DNA of 17,598 nt from CAUZFZ01 sp963579025 (GTDB lineage: Bacteria > Planctomycetota > Planctomycetia > Planctomycetales > Planctomycetaceae): assembly GCA_963579025.1 (NCBI GenBank), contig CAUZFZ010000195.1, positions 1 to 17,598 of the forward strand, written 5' to 3'. The notes beneath the pieces are model-generated. The model ran no database searches and was not told where the DNA came from. It worked only from the letters and a program-made list of their open reading frames with translations. Of this stretch, positions 8,165-15,970 are shown piece after piece; position 1 is the stretch's first letter, and the number at the start of each line of letters is the position of its first letter. Made by a program: the position numbers and the translations under genes.

Positions 8165-8644
8165 CTACTGAAGCCACTGCCCCATGATATCTCCGACCTG
8201 CTCACCCTCCAGTGTTTCGTGAGCGATCAGATTGTCGGCAATCGCCGCCAAGGCCGCCCAATGATCCTCACGATCTATGGTCTGGTAGAGCTGTGTCGTT
8301 ACTTGTTCAAGGTACTTCAGTCGACGCTTCTCCTCGGCGTGAAGTGCCGCCGCGGCCTGCCAGGCTTCGGACCAGTCCGACGCCCATTCCGCCACAAATC
8401 CGGGGTGATACGACTCACCGCTGTGGATCATCTCCGCCACCGGACCGGCCAAGGCCACCATGACCATCTTCTCGCTCAGCTCTCGCCGGCTGAACTTGCC
8501 TAGCGGCCATTCAATCTGAGCGTCACCGAATCGTTCCGGACCGTCATCCCAGTCGGGTTCGATCGTAATCGAGCGAACGTGAGCGCCTAGGTAGATCGCC
8601 ATGAAGGCATGACCCGCTTCGTGAAATGCAGATATTTCGGACAC
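8165..8644 (-). CDS. Small HEAGH zinc-metalloprotease-like protein (M41-like)
   Basis: A 159-residue protein with FHEAGHA at residues 7-13, the HExxH zinc site. Further on are ALAGPVAEMI (64-73), matching the LAGRAAE helix of FtsH peptidase domains, and SDWSEAWQAA, where D90 could be the third zinc ligand as in M41. It lacks the AAA+ ATPase and the membrane helices of FtsH, so it is a stand-alone peptidase domain, possibly a soluble relative. The start must be GTG at 8642-8644 because no ATG precedes the HEAGH motif. AAGGAT lies just upstream, within the end of the preceding gene. The UPF0178 gene stops at 8647, only 2 bases before this start, so the two are almost certainly translationally coupled. 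Proteolytic activity is inferred from the motif only. Confidence 0.85.
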   Translation of the reverse strand: MSEISAFHEAGHAFMAIYLGAHVRSITIEPDWDDGPERFGDAQIEWPLGKFSRRELSEKMVMVALAGPVAEMIHSGESYHPGFVAEWASDWSEAWQAAAALHAEEKRRLKYLEQVTTQLYQTIDREDHWAALAAIADNLIAHETLEGEQVGDIMGQWLQ

Positions 8645-8646
8645 GG

Positions 8647-9096
8647 TTATCCTTTCGACGCTGTCAGCCAGCGATCGAGCTGATTCGCAAATGCTTGACG
8701 ATTTTTTGCGTTGAAATTCGACGGTCCACCAGTAATCTGGCCTCCACCGCGAAGTTCATCGAGTAGATTTCGCACAGCAAGTCGCTCACCGATGTTGGCA
8801 TCTGTGTAAAGCTCGCCGCGAGGATCGAGGGCCTGTCCACCATGGGCGACCACATCAGCAGCCAGCGGAATGTCCGCCGTAATCACGAGATCGCCCGGCT
8901 CAACCAGTTCCACGATACGTCGATCGGCGACGTTTGCGCCTGCGGGCACAAGCACACTGTCAATGAACTCGGAACGCGGAGTGCGCAGTGGCTGGTTGGC
9001 GACCAGCGTGACCTGGGTCTGTGTTCGCTTTGTAGCGCGAAATAGTAGCTCTTTGGTTTCGCCAGGACAAGCGTCAGCGTCGACCCAGATTCGCAT
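8647..9096 (-). CDS. UPF0178 / YaiI-YqxD family protein (DUF188)
   Basis: A 149-residue protein of usual family length. It opens with MRIWVDADACPGETKELLFR; the DADACP acidic/Cys motif is diagnostic of YaiI/YqxD and resembles a PIN-like nuclease fold. Other family marks are VPAGANVADRRIVELVEPGD (about 51-70), LVITADIPLAADVV (70-83), DPRGELYTDANIGERL (about 91-106) and FNAKNRQAF. The biochemical role of the family is not established. The ATG at 9094-9096 fits the family start. Its stop (8647-8649) nearly touches the GTG start of the downstream HEAGH gene, so the two form a two-gene operon transcribed leftward. The region upstream (9097-9701) carries no other minus-strand gene, so its promoter should lie just right of 9100. 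Confidence 0.95.
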   Translation of the reverse strand: MRIWVDADACPGETKELLFRATKRTQTQVTLVANQPLRTPRSEFIDSVLVPAGANVADRRIVELVEPGDLVITADIPLAADVVAHGGQALDPRGELYTDANIGERLAVRNLLDELRGGGQITGGPSNFNAKNRQAFANQLDRWLTASKG

Positions 9097-9701
9097 AGCA
9101 TTCTCTTTATTAGGTTCGAAATTTCTGGTTCGTCAAATGTCACGTATTGAAATGGTATGCGCAAGTTCTCAAATCGACGTAACAACTTAACCCAATCAAC
9201 TCTTATGATCTACTTCTGCCCCCTCTCACACCGACAAACTGGGGAGGAAGTTCAATAGAAATCTTTACATGTCAGCAGATATTCAGAGCGGGCGTATTCT
9301 CGTGCCAGGCGAGTCGCGACAATTTGCGTCTTTCTTCAGCGCTGCTGCGAATCCGAACAGTCCCCTATACAACAAACGTCGGGAAACAGGCAACCTTAAC
9401 TAAGGCCACGTAGTGGGTTGCGCCGATTTTGGCGAGACTTCTTGATTTTTTTCAAGAAAACACTTGCAATGCCCTAGTTGGACGGGTAATCAGAATGCGA
9501 AGGGCCGACCGCGTTCCGCGCGGTTGTATTCAGGATCAGGAAAGGGACGAACTACCCAGCCAAAACGTCGATAGGATTCAACGCTACATCAGACTTTAAA
9601 AGCTGTCTGGACTCTGCGTGCTAGCTTGAGAAAAAGTGAACCTCCCGTAGTAGAACGGATGGTTGTGTCTTTCATGCCATTCCACCGAAGGAGGTCCGAC
9701 G
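9097..9701. other. Gene-poor stretch with a possible micro-ORF and promoter
   Basis: About 600 bases without a convincing gene. A 44-codon plus frame at 9269-9403 (MSADIQSGRILVPGESRQFA...) has GGGGAGGAAG 18 bases before its ATG, rather far for a ribosome binding site, and no recognisable homology, so it is not called. Further right are an AT-rich palindrome (TTCTTGA / TCAAGAA around 9440-9458), a sigma-70-like promoter at 9464-9492 and a short GC hairpin (ACCGCG / CGCGGT, near 9508-9525). The rest looks like non-coding flank of the ISKra4 remnant. Confidence 0.4.
9464..9492 (+). promoter_or_regulatory. Putative sigma-70 promoter
   Basis: TTGCAA (9464-9469), a 17-base spacer and TAATCA (9487-9492) give 4/6 matches to each consensus box at ideal spacing. 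A 7-bp palindrome with a T loop lies just upstream. The nearest plus-strand frame is the transposase remnant, 210 bases downstream, so what it drives is uncertain. Confidence 0.35.
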
Positions 9702-10493
9702 ATGATCATCGCCCAAGAGAAGCACTTTATCAAGGCGACCGAAGAGTTCAAAGCAATGGTCGAGTGGATTGATCAAGCCGACGAAGAGGGTTTTCGGATT
9801 GACCAAGTCGAGCGCGATCTGTTTGCCCGGCTGTTGAGCCTCGGTTTCAGTCTGTTGGAAGCGTATGTCGCAAAGTTTGGTTGTGGCGATGCGGGCGAGA
9901 CGCTCCAGCAAGAGGATCGCACAGTGCGTCGTTCATCCGAGCCACACCGGCGCCGGTACGTGTCGATCTTTGGGGAGTTGTCGCTTGATCGCTTCGTCTA
10001 CGCCATCCGCCCGATCGGTATTTTGGACCTTTACCATGTGATGGAGTATCTGTGAAAGGCGGCTCATTGTTTTCATGCCGAGAAGAGTCAAGCAGCGGAA
10101 GAGTTTGTGGCTGTGCGATTGCGCATGCTGCTCGACGGCAAGGTCGGATACCTGATCGGCGGCTTGCGTCGTAAGCTGGCCGGTCTCTGCGGTGTAAAAC
10201 GCAAGCGGCTCTTGGTCGTGATCGGCTACTTGGAAAACAACCGCGCCCACATGGGTTACGACGAATACCTAGCCGCTGGCTATCCCATCGGCAGCGGCGT
10301 GATCGAAGGGGCATGCCGTCACGTGGTCAAAGACCGCATGGAACTGAGCGGCATGCGCTGGACCGTCGATGGTGCCCAAGCCATGCTTTACCTGCGATCG
10401 ATTTACCTCAACGGCGACTGGAAAAATTCGACGAACACCGAATTCACACTGAACAAAATACGCTCTACGGCAAGGCTGCGTAAGAGCGGAATG
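9702..10493 (+). pseudogene. ISKra4-family transposase remnant
   Basis: The ATG at 9702 has AGGAGG 8-13 bases upstream. The N-terminal part (MIIAQEKHFIKATEEFKAMV ... RRRYVSIFGELSLDRFVYA) and the C-terminal part (DEYLAAGYPIGSGVIEGACR, HVVKDRMELSGMRW) are typical of ISKra4 transposases. Three lesions are visible. First, the central catalytic region is missing: the protein jumps from YAIRPIG to ILDLYHVMEYL near 10016-10024, where intact members have some 200 residues including catalytic acidic residues. Second, a TGA at 10053-10055 stands where the family has Trp (EYLWKAA). Third, after GDW (about 10420, in an A-run) the frame shifts; the displaced frame reads FDEHRIHTEQNTLYGKAA and ends at TAA 10491-10493. 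The unshifted frame runs on to 10514. The element is dead in cis; terminal repeats could not be identified. Confidence 0.85.
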
Positions 10494-10612
10494 CGAGTTA
10501 CACCCAATTCATAAGTATCCGAATCGACACAGGCCCTGGTCCGTGTCATTTTCAAGATGTTGCGTTATGTGCTTCGCAGCAGCATATAAAACGATCTTGC
10601 AAAATGGGTCTA

Positions 10613-12193
10613 CTAGACCGCGTAGCTAGCGAACACCTTGTCGAGGACGTTCCAGTCTTTCGATCCGAGAAGATCTCGTGCGACCAGACTTGCTATCGAA
10701 GGCAGGGCGAGGTCCAAATCGTCGGCGATATCCTCGAAGACCAAGGCAATCGTGTCGTCGTTCACGTTCTCACCGGCAAGATTCACATTCAAACCAGCCG
10801 AATTCTCAGAAAGTGAAAAGGCGGACTGCGTTAGGGGCCGATCAGCCAATTCGGTCGATTCCATCGCAAGTGACTTTTTATTCTGCATCTCGGGTACAGG
10901 CAGATGGAATTGCTGCTGTAGATCCATGGTTTTCGCTGCGATGGAGAATTTAGTTCCGAGAGCATCTCCACCGGTGAGTTTCCCAACATTTCCACTCACG
11001 TCCGCCAAAAAGAAACCTCCGTCCCCGCCACCGGCCATGGCTGCGGCGCCCCCGCCGATCGTGATCGTCCAGCCCATGTCCTGCATCATTCCCAATTCAA
11101 AATCGTTTGCTTGATGTAGGGCGGAGCCGTTAAAGAGTGACGGTGTCATAACCGCTACGTTCTGGTAGATTGGCTTATTCACATGGCTCACACTCGAGCC
11201 GGGCTCATAAGTCGTCGGTGCGTAAATCTCCACACGCAAACCGCCGTTTTCGCTGGTTCCGTTGGGGCCTTTCCAGAATAGATCGTCGCTGATGAGCGCC
11301 GCGGCACGGGCTGCGTTGTTCATCGAAGTCAGATCCGTTCCGTCACCCAACTCAAGGAAGGAGTCATAGATACCCGGTATCCCAAAGAAATACGATCCGT
11401 CCACGTTATTAATAAGATTGAAGAAATTCAGCCCATGGCCGATTTCGTGAATGACGACCGACACAAAATCCCATTGACTGCCAGACGGATTTTCGTCGGT
11501 CCCGTAGTACCAACTTCCAAAGTCGGAGTTAAGTGTAATCCCGATCTCCGAATCTGCAGGATCAAGATCGAATCCGAAGAGATGATTTGACAGTGCCTCT
11601 CCAGCCATAAAGCCTCCGACGTTCCGGAATGAATTCGGTGACGCGCCGCCGAGGATTCCTCCGCCCAGAGAGTTCATCTCAGCGTCGATCGCAATCGTCT
11701 CGCCGGCATAGGAAGCCTCGAGCAGACCCTCCCAAATATCCAAGGCAAACTCCAGCGCGTTCTGCCTGATCGCACCTAGTGTCGGATCAAAGAAGCCTTC
11801 GCCCGCGCCGTCCAGGTAATCAACCGCGAAGTTGATGTTCTCATCATCCAGGACTGTGGCCACGACGTCGCTGATCATCAGCGACATGGGAAAGTCAACC
11901 GGATCGGCAGTGCTGGTGATCGAGTGTGTGATCGTGCTGAAATGCAAGCCTTCGCCAAGCAAATCATCCACAGCGCGAATCGTAATTGTCTGCGGCGTCG
12001 TACCGTCCAAGGATGTAAAAGTGAGAATTCTGGACGAGAAAAAGTTGTTGCCATCAGTGCTGATCTCAGTCTGGGAGTCCGCCACCACCGTGACCTGAAC
12101 ATCTCCCGCAGGCAACTCGCTCAACACGACGTCGTAGGTGTCGGTCGCGCCGCTCTCAATCACGTCGCTACTCTGTTTCTGAAAGCAACTCAA
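10613..12193 (-). CDS. Secreted-type zinc metallopeptidase with Calx-beta-like N-terminus, apparently 5'-truncated
   Basis: A 526-residue frame. Residues about 11-118 form a Calx-beta-like sandwich (VIESGATDTYDVVLSELPAG ... FTSLDGTTPQTITIRAVDD ... VVATVLDDE). Residues about 120-390 form a peptidase domain with VIHEIGHGLNFFN (HExxH at 249-253), a YDSFLELGDGTDL block, a SSVSHVN segment and a Met-turn-like VAVMTPSLFNGSAL, ending LGMMQDMGWTI. A Gly-rich linker and a planctomycete-like C-terminus (DWNVLDKVFASYAV) follow. Such proteins are normally exported, yet no signal peptide is present. The only near start is TTG at 12191-12193, and the frame stays open upstream without a sensible N-terminus. 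The 5' end therefore looks lost, and expression or export is doubtful. Protease activity is inferred from motifs. Confidence 0.75.
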   Translation of the reverse strand: MSCFQKQSSDVIESGATDTYDVVLSELPAGDVQVTVVADSQTEISTDGNNFFSSRILTFTSLDGTTPQTITIRAVDDLLGEGLHFSTITHSITSTADPVDFPMSLMISDVVATVLDDENINFAVDYLDGAGEGFFDPTLGAIRQNALEFALDIWEGLLEASYAGETIAIDAEMNSLGGGILGGASPNSFRNVGGFMAGEALSNHLFGFDLDPADSEIGITLNSDFGSWYYGTDENPSGSQWDFVSVVIHEIGHGLNFFNLINNVDGSYFFGIPGIYDSFLELGDGTDLTSMNNAARAAALISDDLFWKGPNGTSENGGLRVEIYAPTTYEPGSSVSHVNKPIYQNVAVMTPSLFNGSALHQANDFELGMMQDMGWTITIGGGAAAMAGGGDGGFFLADVSGNVGKLTGGDALGTKFSIAAKTMDLQQQFHLPVPEMQNKKSLAMESTELADRPLTQSAFSLSENSAGLNVNLAGENVNDDTIALVFEDIADDLDLALPSIASLVARDLLGSKDWNVLDKVFASYAV

Positions 12194-12517
12194 GTGCTTA
12201 TTTTCTGAGCAAAGACTAGAACACGAAGCAAGGTTTCGGTGTTCACGTTCATCGCGACCATGTGCGCCTCGTATCTCGTCAGCGGCAACAGAGAGAGGCG
12301 CCTCCGCGGCGAGCGGCTAAGAAACACTTTCCGCCGCAGGCGGTTCCGTTGCTCGCAAAGATCAATGGGTGTGAGCAGAGTTGGCGTTGTCGGAGAGTTG
12401 GTGTCGGGTGAGCCGGGCCCCATTGAACTTTGCGAGTGACTTTCAACTAACGGTGGTTTGTTGGCAATTGCAACACACGCTTGTCGCTTAAATGCCGTCT
12501 AAAGGAACGCTCCGTTA
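12194..12517. other. Eroded region upstream of the metallopeptidase
   Basis: About 320 bases without a supported gene. The minus strand holds an Arg-rich reading (LRRKVFLSRSPRRRLSLLPL) at about 12270-12350, which recalls the Arg-rich leaders of planctomycete surface proteins but lies in a different frame from the metallopeptidase. It could be a frameshifted remnant of its N-terminus. This is a weak inference. Confidence 0.3.
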
Positions 12518-12766
12518 TCACCAGACTGCCTTTTCGAACGTGCGCGACGGCTGCCAACTACCCTTCCATTTCCGGTAGCGAATTTCATAGTCTTGAGGCG
12601 CGTAAATGACGATGGGCTGTCGGCTGTCGTACGGCACAAGTAGTGGGCTGCCGCTAAGGAATTTCTCTGTGGCGTCTGGGTAATTGATTGCTAACGGTGA
12701 AACTCTAATCGAACCGATCACTTCAAAGTATTTATGACCATTCCATCGAGTTTGCCTTGGCTCCAA
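12518..12766 (-). pseudogene. Same-frame continuation after the lipoprotein TGA (unknown)
   Basis: Eighty-two sense codons follow the TGA that ends the lipoprotein-like frame at 12767-12769, in the same phase and without any spacer. The first codon is TTG and no ribosome binding site is visible. The product (RWNGHKYFEVIGSIRVSPLA ... PIVIYAPQDYEIRYRKWKGS) has a beta-rich, soluble composition and is not recognised. The most economical reading is that it is the C-terminal part of one 246-codon gene split by a nonsense TGA. Alternatively it is a separate small gene starting at TTG. Confidence 0.4.
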
Positions 12767-13258
12767 TCAGAGATCGATAGATCTTTCTCTTTGCGGGGAG
12801 ATATGAAGTGTTTTACCGGCAATCAATTCGACGAGGTGCGTATGTTTTTCTGTGAATGTGGGTGGAGCCGGATTGGGAATTGGTGCTGGGTAGCGGGGGG
12901 CGGCCTTCGGACCTTGACGCTGCAACAGAGCACTGCCCCCAGCGGGAAATCCGGGGCGCGGCGTCTCCATGCGCGGCGTCACGATGCGCGGCGTCTCGAT
13001 GTATGGCAGTTCGATAACAAAGCGCTTCATACCACGCTTTGGTGAAGGATAGTCGGAAAGATCAATTCCCCGCCGATCGGTGTCCGTTGCATCGACCGAC
13101 TGGGGTTCGGCGTCGTCAGTCTCGGATAGTTCGCGATTGCGAACGTCGTGTTTCGACGCGCCATGATGTTTGATCGCATTCGAAGCCTTTTGCACGATGG
13201 GGGTTGAACATCCCGACGACGCCAATGCCAACCCTAGAATGGCAAGCCACATTCTCAT
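12767..13258 (-). CDS. Putative lipoprotein with TPR-tripeptide repeats (unknown function)
   Basis: A 163-residue frame starting at ATG 13256-13258, with GAGAAGG upstream at ribosome-binding distance. The N-terminus MRMWLAILGLALASSGCSTP is a short signal peptide ending at Cys17. The lipobox is not ideal (SSG before Cys), but the export signal is convincing. The mature part is charged and Pro-rich. Three near-identical pentapeptides (IETPR, IVTPR, METPR) are encoded by a 15-base tandem repeat at 12957-13001. No enzymatic domain is seen. The frame ends at TGA 12767-12769, directly followed by 82 further sense codons, so the protein may be truncated. Confidence 0.6.
   Translation of the reverse strand: MRMWLAILGLALASSGCSTPIVQKASNAIKHHGASKHDVRNRELSETDDAEPQSVDATDTDRRGIDLSDYPSPKRGMKRFVIELPYIETPRIVTPRMETPRPGFPAGGSALLQRQGPKAAPRYPAPIPNPAPPTFTEKHTHLVELIAGKTLHISPQRERSIDL
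12957..13001 (+). repeat. Three 15-bp tandem repeats inside the lipoprotein gene
   Basis: Units at 12957-12971, 12972-12986 and 12987-13001 share CGCGGCGTC followed by a variable CACGATG-like end. Each encodes one xxTPR pentapeptide on the minus strand, so repeat number could vary without breaking the frame. Confidence 0.85.
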
Positions 13259-13906
13259 TTACCTTCTCGTCCCTGACAGAGTTTGAATCATTCGCCGTGA
13301 GATTGTAGGTGGGCCACGATTCACGGGCAACGCTGACTAGGGCCGATTAGTCGAATAACGTACACAAGCAAGTGAAATACAGCTTTCGGCAGTTAGGATT
13401 CGACCTGCTAGCGTTCAATGAGGGAGGCCAATTGTCTCCCGGTCAAGCCATTGTCAATTAGAGTACAGCGTCAGAAAACCTTCGATTGCTGGAAGCCTGC
13501 AACAACCCCTGTTCCGACGAGTTCTCGGCACAAGCCATCCCCCGGCAGCGAAAAGGCGCTCAGAAGGCCGGTCTGAGTTCCGGAAAAGGGTCGTATTTCG
13601 ACGATTCCTAAGAACTGCACGCAGCGCAACGTGTACTCGGGACAATATTGCCCCGTGCCGCTAACACATGCCGGACATATACGAGGGCGGCGAGCCATTT
13701 CGCGATGACGAAACTCGCGACAACTAAACAAAGAGCTGCGTGTTCCTATCATCACGCTCGTCGGTAGTGGCGACTTATTGGAATTAGTGTCCTAGCACGA
13801 AAGTCACGCAAGTGTGACAATCATCTCACGGTCGCGTTAGCAACTCGTGTTAGTATGGCCCGCATCGGTAGAGACTATCTAAATTCGCACCGGGATATCT
13901 TGCTCA
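13259..13906. other. Gene-poor stretch, possible Cys-rich remnant
   Basis: About 650 bases. On the minus strand 13471-13755 is open for 94 codons and contains RICPACVSGTGQYCPEYTLR then C, with CxxC-x7-C-x6-C spacing reminiscent of DnaJ-type zinc motifs. There is no ribosome binding site at either ATG and the remainder is not protein-like, so it is kept as a possible remnant only. Just before the pseudouridine synthase gene an inverted pair GTCAC/GTGAC (13803-13818) is present; its role is unknown. Confidence 0.3.
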
Positions 13907-14827
13907 ATGGCGATGACGACACTTTCGACGACGATTGATAGCAACAGCGCCGGTCGTGTTGACGTCGTGGTTCTACAGCTATCCGAATCCTCGCACAGTC
14001 AGGTTCGAGGAATGGTCGATCATGGTTGCGTCTCGATCAACGGCGCAATGTGTCAAACTGGTGCCACGACTGTAGCTGCCGGAGACCTCGTTTCGATTCG
14101 CTTCGATCGGACACAGCGCTATCACGAGAAAAAGAAACGCTGGGACGATCGCACGTTCACCGTTTTGTTCGAGGACGATCACTTGATCGTGGTAGACAAG
14201 TCCGCGGAAACATTGACTGTGCCGACCGACCGCGGTGAGATAAACACGCTGGTCGATCGTGTTTCCATTTACCTGAGCCATTCACGCAGCAAACGAGAGG
14301 CTTGGGTGGTCCATCGGCTGGACCGTGATGTGAGCGGCCTAGTCATCTTCGGCAAACACGAGAAGGTTGCCAAACAATTGATCGAGCAGTTCAAAAAGCG
14401 GAAGCCGGCTCGCGTCTACGCAGCGATCGTTACTGGCGTGGTGTCCAACGACAAGGGGACGTTTCATTCTCATTTGGCCACGGGCAAGAATCTTGAACGG
14501 TACGTCACCCGGCCATCTCCAATGACCGAACTCGCGATCACTCATTATCGCGTGCTCAGGCGAATGTCCGACACGACGCTGGTCGAAGTGACCTTAGAAA
14601 CGGGCAAGCGAAACCAGATTCGCGTTCAATTTGCAGACGCCGAACATCCGATTCTGGGTGATCCTCGCTACAAAACAAAACTGGCCATGCATCCGCGATG
14701 GATTCGCAAGCGAATCGCGTTGCATGCAATGTCACTCGGCTTCGAACATCCCGTCTCAGGCGAAGCGATGCAGATCGAATCACCACTGCCTTCGGCGATC
14801 AAGAAATTTCTGGCCCTAAGCCGCTGA
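13907..14827 (+). CDS. RluA-family RNA pseudouridine synthase
   Basis: A 306-residue protein. An S4-like RNA-binding segment occupies about residues 15-67 (SQVRGMVDHGCVSINGAMCQ). The catalytic domain follows: ILxVxDKPxGxxx appears as LIVVDKSAETLTVPTDRG (93-110), and the catalytic motif HRLDRDVSGLVIFGK has its Asp at residue 139. The family usually has Thr where this protein has Val (HRLDxDTSG). The late motif GKRNQIRVQFADAEHPILGD is the KxHQIRxH-type RNA-binding strand, here with Asn for His. It converts specific uridines of rRNA or tRNA to pseudouridine; the target position is not predictable. The ATG at 13907 precedes MAMTTLS, with no strong ribosome binding site. It converges with the BaiN-type fragment, whose stop at 14845 lies 17 bases downstream. 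Confidence 0.93.
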   Translation: MAMTTLSTTIDSNSAGRVDVVVLQLSESSHSQVRGMVDHGCVSINGAMCQTGATTVAAGDLVSIRFDRTQRYHEKKKRWDDRTFTVLFEDDHLIVVDKSAETLTVPTDRGEINTLVDRVSIYLSHSRSKREAWVVHRLDRDVSGLVIFGKHEKVAKQLIEQFKKRKPARVYAAIVTGVVSNDKGTFHSHLATGKNLERYVTRPSPMTELAITHYRVLRRMSDTTLVEVTLETGKRNQIRVQFADAEHPILGDPRYKTKLAMHPRWIRKRIALHAMSLGFEHPVSGEAMQIESPLPSAIKKFLALSR

Positions 14828-14844
14828 ATCGACGAGAAGCTGGT

Positions 14845-15033
14845 TCAAACATTCTCGCCTTCGAGCGACGCTTGCTAAAGGCGGCTTGGAAGTTGTAGCC
14901 GCCGATGGGGCCGTCGAGGTCGAGGAGTTCGCCGGCGATAAACAGATTGGTGAAGATCTTGCCTTGCATCGTCCGCGAGTCCACTTCGTTCAACACGAAT
15001 ACGTTGGGTTGATGCCGCCCATTGCACCTCCAT
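14845..15033 (-). pseudogene. C-terminal fragment of a second BaiN/HI0933-type flavoprotein
   Basis: In one frame it reads LNEVDSRTMQGKIFTNLFIA then GELLDLDGPIGGYNFQAAF, the same FAD-closing segment as residues about 381-425 of the intact gene at 6834-8135. Upstream, GGAMGGINPTYSC in another frame matches the family's TAGGV block, so a frameshift lies near 14995-15003. Downstream, a third frame gives QASLEGENV and a stop (TGA, 14845-14847), matching the family C-terminus, so a second frameshift lies near 14876-14884. Everything N-terminal is gone. Synonymous sites differ widely from the intact gene, so this is a remnant of a diverged paralogue, not a recent partial duplication. Confidence 0.85.
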
Positions 15034-15212
15034 CTGGCGTGTCCTGCCGATCCCTCGTGTTCAGCAACCTCTGAGGGACGTTTGATGAACACGCCACGGC
15101 CTAGCCAGAAAAGGTATGGCTATTTTAAAAACGGTTGATTTTCGCCATCCCCGTAAAACGGTTGAGTAGATGAAACGGGCAGAGCCTTTCACGGGACACC
15201 GCCAAGCCCAGA

Positions 15213-15455
15213 TTAGCCAATGCACCTGCCATCGCTCTCCAGGACTTCCCAGAGGTTAGCGTAGCTCGTCGCATTGCGGACGGCCGCGAGCAAATCACTT
15301 CTTGTGCCTTCGGCTTTGCGGTCGGCGTGGTGAATGGAGATCGTCCGTTCGCCTGCGACCGTCTGGAGGCCCTCTAGCGCTGCGTCCTTGAACTTTTCCA
15401 CGATCGCTTTTTGGACAGCGACTGCGGCATAATCAATATCACGATCACGGGCCAT
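15213..15455 (-). CDS. Small conserved-type hypothetical protein (80 aa)
   Basis: An 80-residue soluble, mainly helical protein starting at ATG 15453-15455 (MARDRDIDYAAVAVQKAIVE). The motif TISIHHADRKAEGTRSDLLA then AVRNATSYANLWEVLE looks like a conserved core and codon use is ordinary, so I believe it is a real gene. No catalytic motif or membrane segment is visible and no function is assigned. No strong ribosome binding site precedes the ATG. It is divergent from the 53-residue Cys-rich gene at 15697. The 240 bases between them hold that gene's promoter and no supported gene. Confidence 0.6.
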   Translation of the reverse strand: MARDRDIDYAAVAVQKAIVEKFKDAALEGLQTVAGERTISIHHADRKAEGTRSDLLAAVRNATSYANLWEVLESDGRCIG

Positions 15456-15631
15456 AGGAATTCACTCTTGTCCGGGCTTTCCCACTCGAGGTTCAACCGT
15501 TTTTGCTTGGCTACGCCACCAAGCCAGCAGTTTCGCCATTGTGATGCTCTTCCAACCTGAACGCAATACTTGAGTTCCGCGGCGTTCGCCACGAGGATAT
15601 AAGACGACGCTCGGATCAACCAGGGCATTGT

Positions 15632-15660
15632 TTGACTCGCCCATTCCGTGCCGATCTACT
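15632..15660 (+). promoter_or_regulatory. Sigma-70-like promoter of the Cys-rich small gene
   Basis: TTGACT (15632-15637, 5/6 to consensus), a 17-base spacer and TCTACT (15655-15660, 4/6). Transcription would start near 15667, giving a 30-base leader that contains the ribosome binding site TAGGAGA before the ATG at 15697. Position and spacing fit well. Confidence 0.55.
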
Positions 15661-15696
15661 GACCGATAGCGTGACACTCTCTTTAGGAGACGTCGG

Positions 15697-15858
15697 ATGA
15701 CTCTATGCCCCATTGCGATCGTAGCCGGATGCAAGAAATGTCCGGCGTTCAAACTCTGCCCTTTGAAGACCGTGATTAGTGACTACACAAAGGATGTGGA
15801 TAAGCACGCCAAGCACAAAGACCGTCAAGGAACTGACAGCGATGAGCAGGCAATGTAG
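15697..15858 (+). CDS. Cys-rich small protein (53 aa)
   Basis: The ATG at 15697 is preceded by TAGGAGA at 6-12 bases and by a good promoter at 15632-15660; the stop is TAG 15856-15858. The product begins MTLCPIAIVAGCKKCPAFKL and continues CPLKTVISDYTKDVDKHAKH. Four cysteines in the first 21 residues (C4, C12, C15, C21) form CxxxxxxxCxxCxxxxxC, suitable for a metal or Fe-S site or disulfides. The C-terminal half is highly charged (KHAKHKDRQGTDSDEQA). It is too short for common ORF callers but carries all signals of an expressed gene. The family is not identified. It converges with the SelW-type gene 113 bases to its right; a functional link in thiol redox chemistry is only a guess. Confidence 0.65.
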   Translation: MTLCPIAIVAGCKKCPAFKLCPLKTVISDYTKDVDKHAKHKDRQGTDSDEQAM

Positions 15859-15970
15859 CCGAGGCCGCTGAGAGCCCCATCTAACGGTCCTTTGATGCGC
15901 TCCCCAACAAAGGGTTGAGTTGATGGGATGGCAGGATCAAAACTTTGTTATCTGGCCTCCTGCCCGCGAT

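Noticed and set aside
10053..10055. Second in-frame TGA, possibly Sec or Trp recoding
   Set aside because: It replaces a conserved transposase Trp in a gene with two other lesions; no CxxU context and no strong hairpin follows. A nonsense mutation is simpler.
13803..13818. GTCAC/GTGAC inverted repeat as a CRP-type operator before the pseudouridine synthase
   Set aside because: Half-site spacing and flanks do not match the CRP consensus and no regulator is known here.
15462..15752. Minus-strand 96-codon frame between the two small genes
   Set aside because: It overlaps the promoter, ribosome binding site and start of the Cys-rich gene on the other strand; composition is not protein-like.
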